In this document: piece by piece, positions 63,182 through 64,000 of the stretch
How positions within the stretch are numbered: the first letter of the stretch is position 1
Layout: every line of letters begins with the position of its first letter
Assembly (NCBI RefSeq): GCF_003431825.1
Contig: NZ_CP020083.1
Span: forward strand, 2,642,501 to 2,706,500
Length of the DNA: 64,000 nt
Source of the DNA: Blastomonas fulva
Lineage (GTDB): Bacteria > Pseudomonadota > Alphaproteobacteria > Sphingomonadales > Sphingomonadaceae
Direction of reading: 5' to 3'
Program-made: the position numbers and the translations under genes
The notes under the pieces: generated by a model
Database searches by the model: none
The model's input: the letters and a program-made list of their open reading frames with translations, nothing else
What the model was told of the DNA's origin: nothing

Positions 63182-64000
63182 GCCTTTGTCCGTTCGGCAT
63201 GGGCCCATTTGAAGGTTTCGCCCAGATGATCGGCCATGCCTGAGGGATAGGGCGGGAAGACCCATTGGTCCGCACTTTTGCGGATCGCATCGAGATTGCC
63301 AGCGACGGCCTCGGGCGACCAGTCGGACTGCCACACCCCCTTGCTCTCGACCGTCCAGGCGCGCGCCATCCGTCCTCCGCCCGCGACATAATGCTCGCCC
63401 GATACGCTGCAGCTTTCGTGCGCCAGCCAGGCCACCATCGGGGCAACAAGCTCTGGCTCAAGCGGAGGATATGCGGTGGTATCCAGGCCATCTGCCATGC
63501 GGGTTACGGCGGCTGGCGCAATTGTGTTCGACAGGATGCCGTGGTCGCCGCCTTCCAGCGCGATGACATTGTTGAGCCCCATCAGGCCGGCCTTCGACAT
63601 GCCGTAATTGACGGTGGTCTTGCTGCCATAGAGCCCGCTGCAGGACGTCGTCAGCACGACCCGGCCATAATTGGCCGTGATCATGTGTGGCATTGCGGCC
63701 TTGGCAAGATAGAAGCCACCCTTGAAATGCACGTCGGTCACCGCATCGAAATCCTCGATGCTGAGTTCGGCGATGGTGCCGTAGCGGACATTGCCCGCAT
63801 TGTGGATGAGGATGTCGATGCGGCCCCAGGTGTCGATCGCGCACTGGATGATCGCGGCGGCTCCGGCGGCCGATGCCACCGATTCAGCGCAGGCGACCGC
63901 CTCGCCACCTGACGAGAGGATTTCGCCAACAACCTCATCTGCCGGGTTGGAGATGATATCATCGCCCCGCGATGCGCTGCCATTGTCGTTAACCACGACC
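63178..64000 (-). CDS. Short-chain dehydrogenase/reductase (5' end beyond window)
   Basis: The frame is open to position 64000 (VVVNDNG is the second beta strand), so the Rossmann glycine motif is cut off. The visible NNAG-type region is IDILIHNAGNVRYG. The catalytic Ser and Tyr-x3-Lys are in VLTTSCSGLYGSK and NYGMSKAGLMG. A C-terminal extension (SDWSPEAVAGNLDAIRKSAD) is longer than in small SDRs and resembles multifunctional-type 3-hydroxyacyl-CoA dehydrogenases. It oxidises or reduces a hydroxy/keto group with NAD(P). Confidence 0.9.
   Translation of the reverse strand, partial: VVVNDNGSASRGDDIISNPADEVVGEILSSGGEAVACAESVASAAGAAAIIQCAIDTWGRIDILIHNAGNVRYGTIAELSIEDFDAVTDVHFKGGFYLAKAAMPHMITANYGRVVLTTSCSGLYGSKTTVNYGMSKAGLMGLNNVIALEGGDHGILSNTIAPAAVTRMADGLDTTAYPPLEPELVAPMVAWLAHESCSVSGEHYVAGGGRMARAWTVESKGVWQSDWSPEAVAGNLDAIRKSADQWVFPPYPSGMADHLGETFKWAHAERTKA

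Overview
This is a GC-rich chromosomal segment of a Gram-negative bacterium. It has TonB-dependent uptake, LptD/SurA outer-membrane biogenesis, OxyR, PgsA and a DUF2066/hda/purMN neighbourhood. The mix of families (DUF2794, DUF3297, TAT-exported DUF885 peptidase, TonB receptor, many ATGA-overlapping operons, GTG/TTG starts) points to an alphaproteobacterium, most probably Sphingomonadales. That placement is inference from gene content. No rRNA or intact tRNA is present, and no integrase, transposase or CRISPR array was recognised.

Positions 1-7750 hold the 3' end of a TonB-dependent receptor, a DUF885 hydrolase, a small plus-strand unit (methyltransferase, 119-aa helical protein, membrane protein) and an N-acyl-D-amino-acid deacylase-like amidohydrolase. 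Positions 7892-13531 are the minus-strand operon lptD-surA-pdxA-rsmA. Positions 13820-16958 carry pepA, holC, a lipoprotein and ndk. Positions 17835-20048 carry purM and a purN fused to an MmcQ/YjbR domain, with a palindromic repeat between them that contains the purN ribosome binding region. Positions 20180-26906 run DUF2066, hda, ppk1, ppx, cysE and DUF2794 on the plus strand.

Positions 26921-48169 are mixed core genes: an LplT-like MFS carrier, pgsA, oxyR-rnd, an FAD oxidase, aspS, a PIN-domain toxin-antitoxin pair, a PPK2 kinase, glyoxalase I, SIMPL and TPR proteins, an ATP-grasp/DUF350 pair, an outer-membrane barrel, a trypsin-like protease, a CHAP protein, an aquaporin, rimO and hpf. 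Three copies of a CCCCTCCCGC/GCGGGAGGGG palindromic repeat lie between genes.

A strong terminator after hpf is followed at 48305-48327 by what looks like the 3' end of a proline tRNA. From there to the window end (48403-64000) the content changes to CoA-ester catabolism: two long+short acyl-CoA dehydrogenase pairs, a fifth acyl-CoA dehydrogenase, a Rieske ferredoxin, a tannase-like hydrolase, a CaiB-type CoA-transferase, an MFS permease, a sterol-desaturase-type membrane protein, a CitE-like lyase, a Cat1-type CoA-transferase, an enoyl-CoA hydratase, a SnoaL-like protein and an SDR. They form five tightly overlapping, alternately oriented operons. Together they suggest import, CoA activation, dehydrogenation, hydration and C-C cleavage of an unidentified carboxylic acid or ester, possibly on a genomic island inserted at a tRNA-Pro gene.
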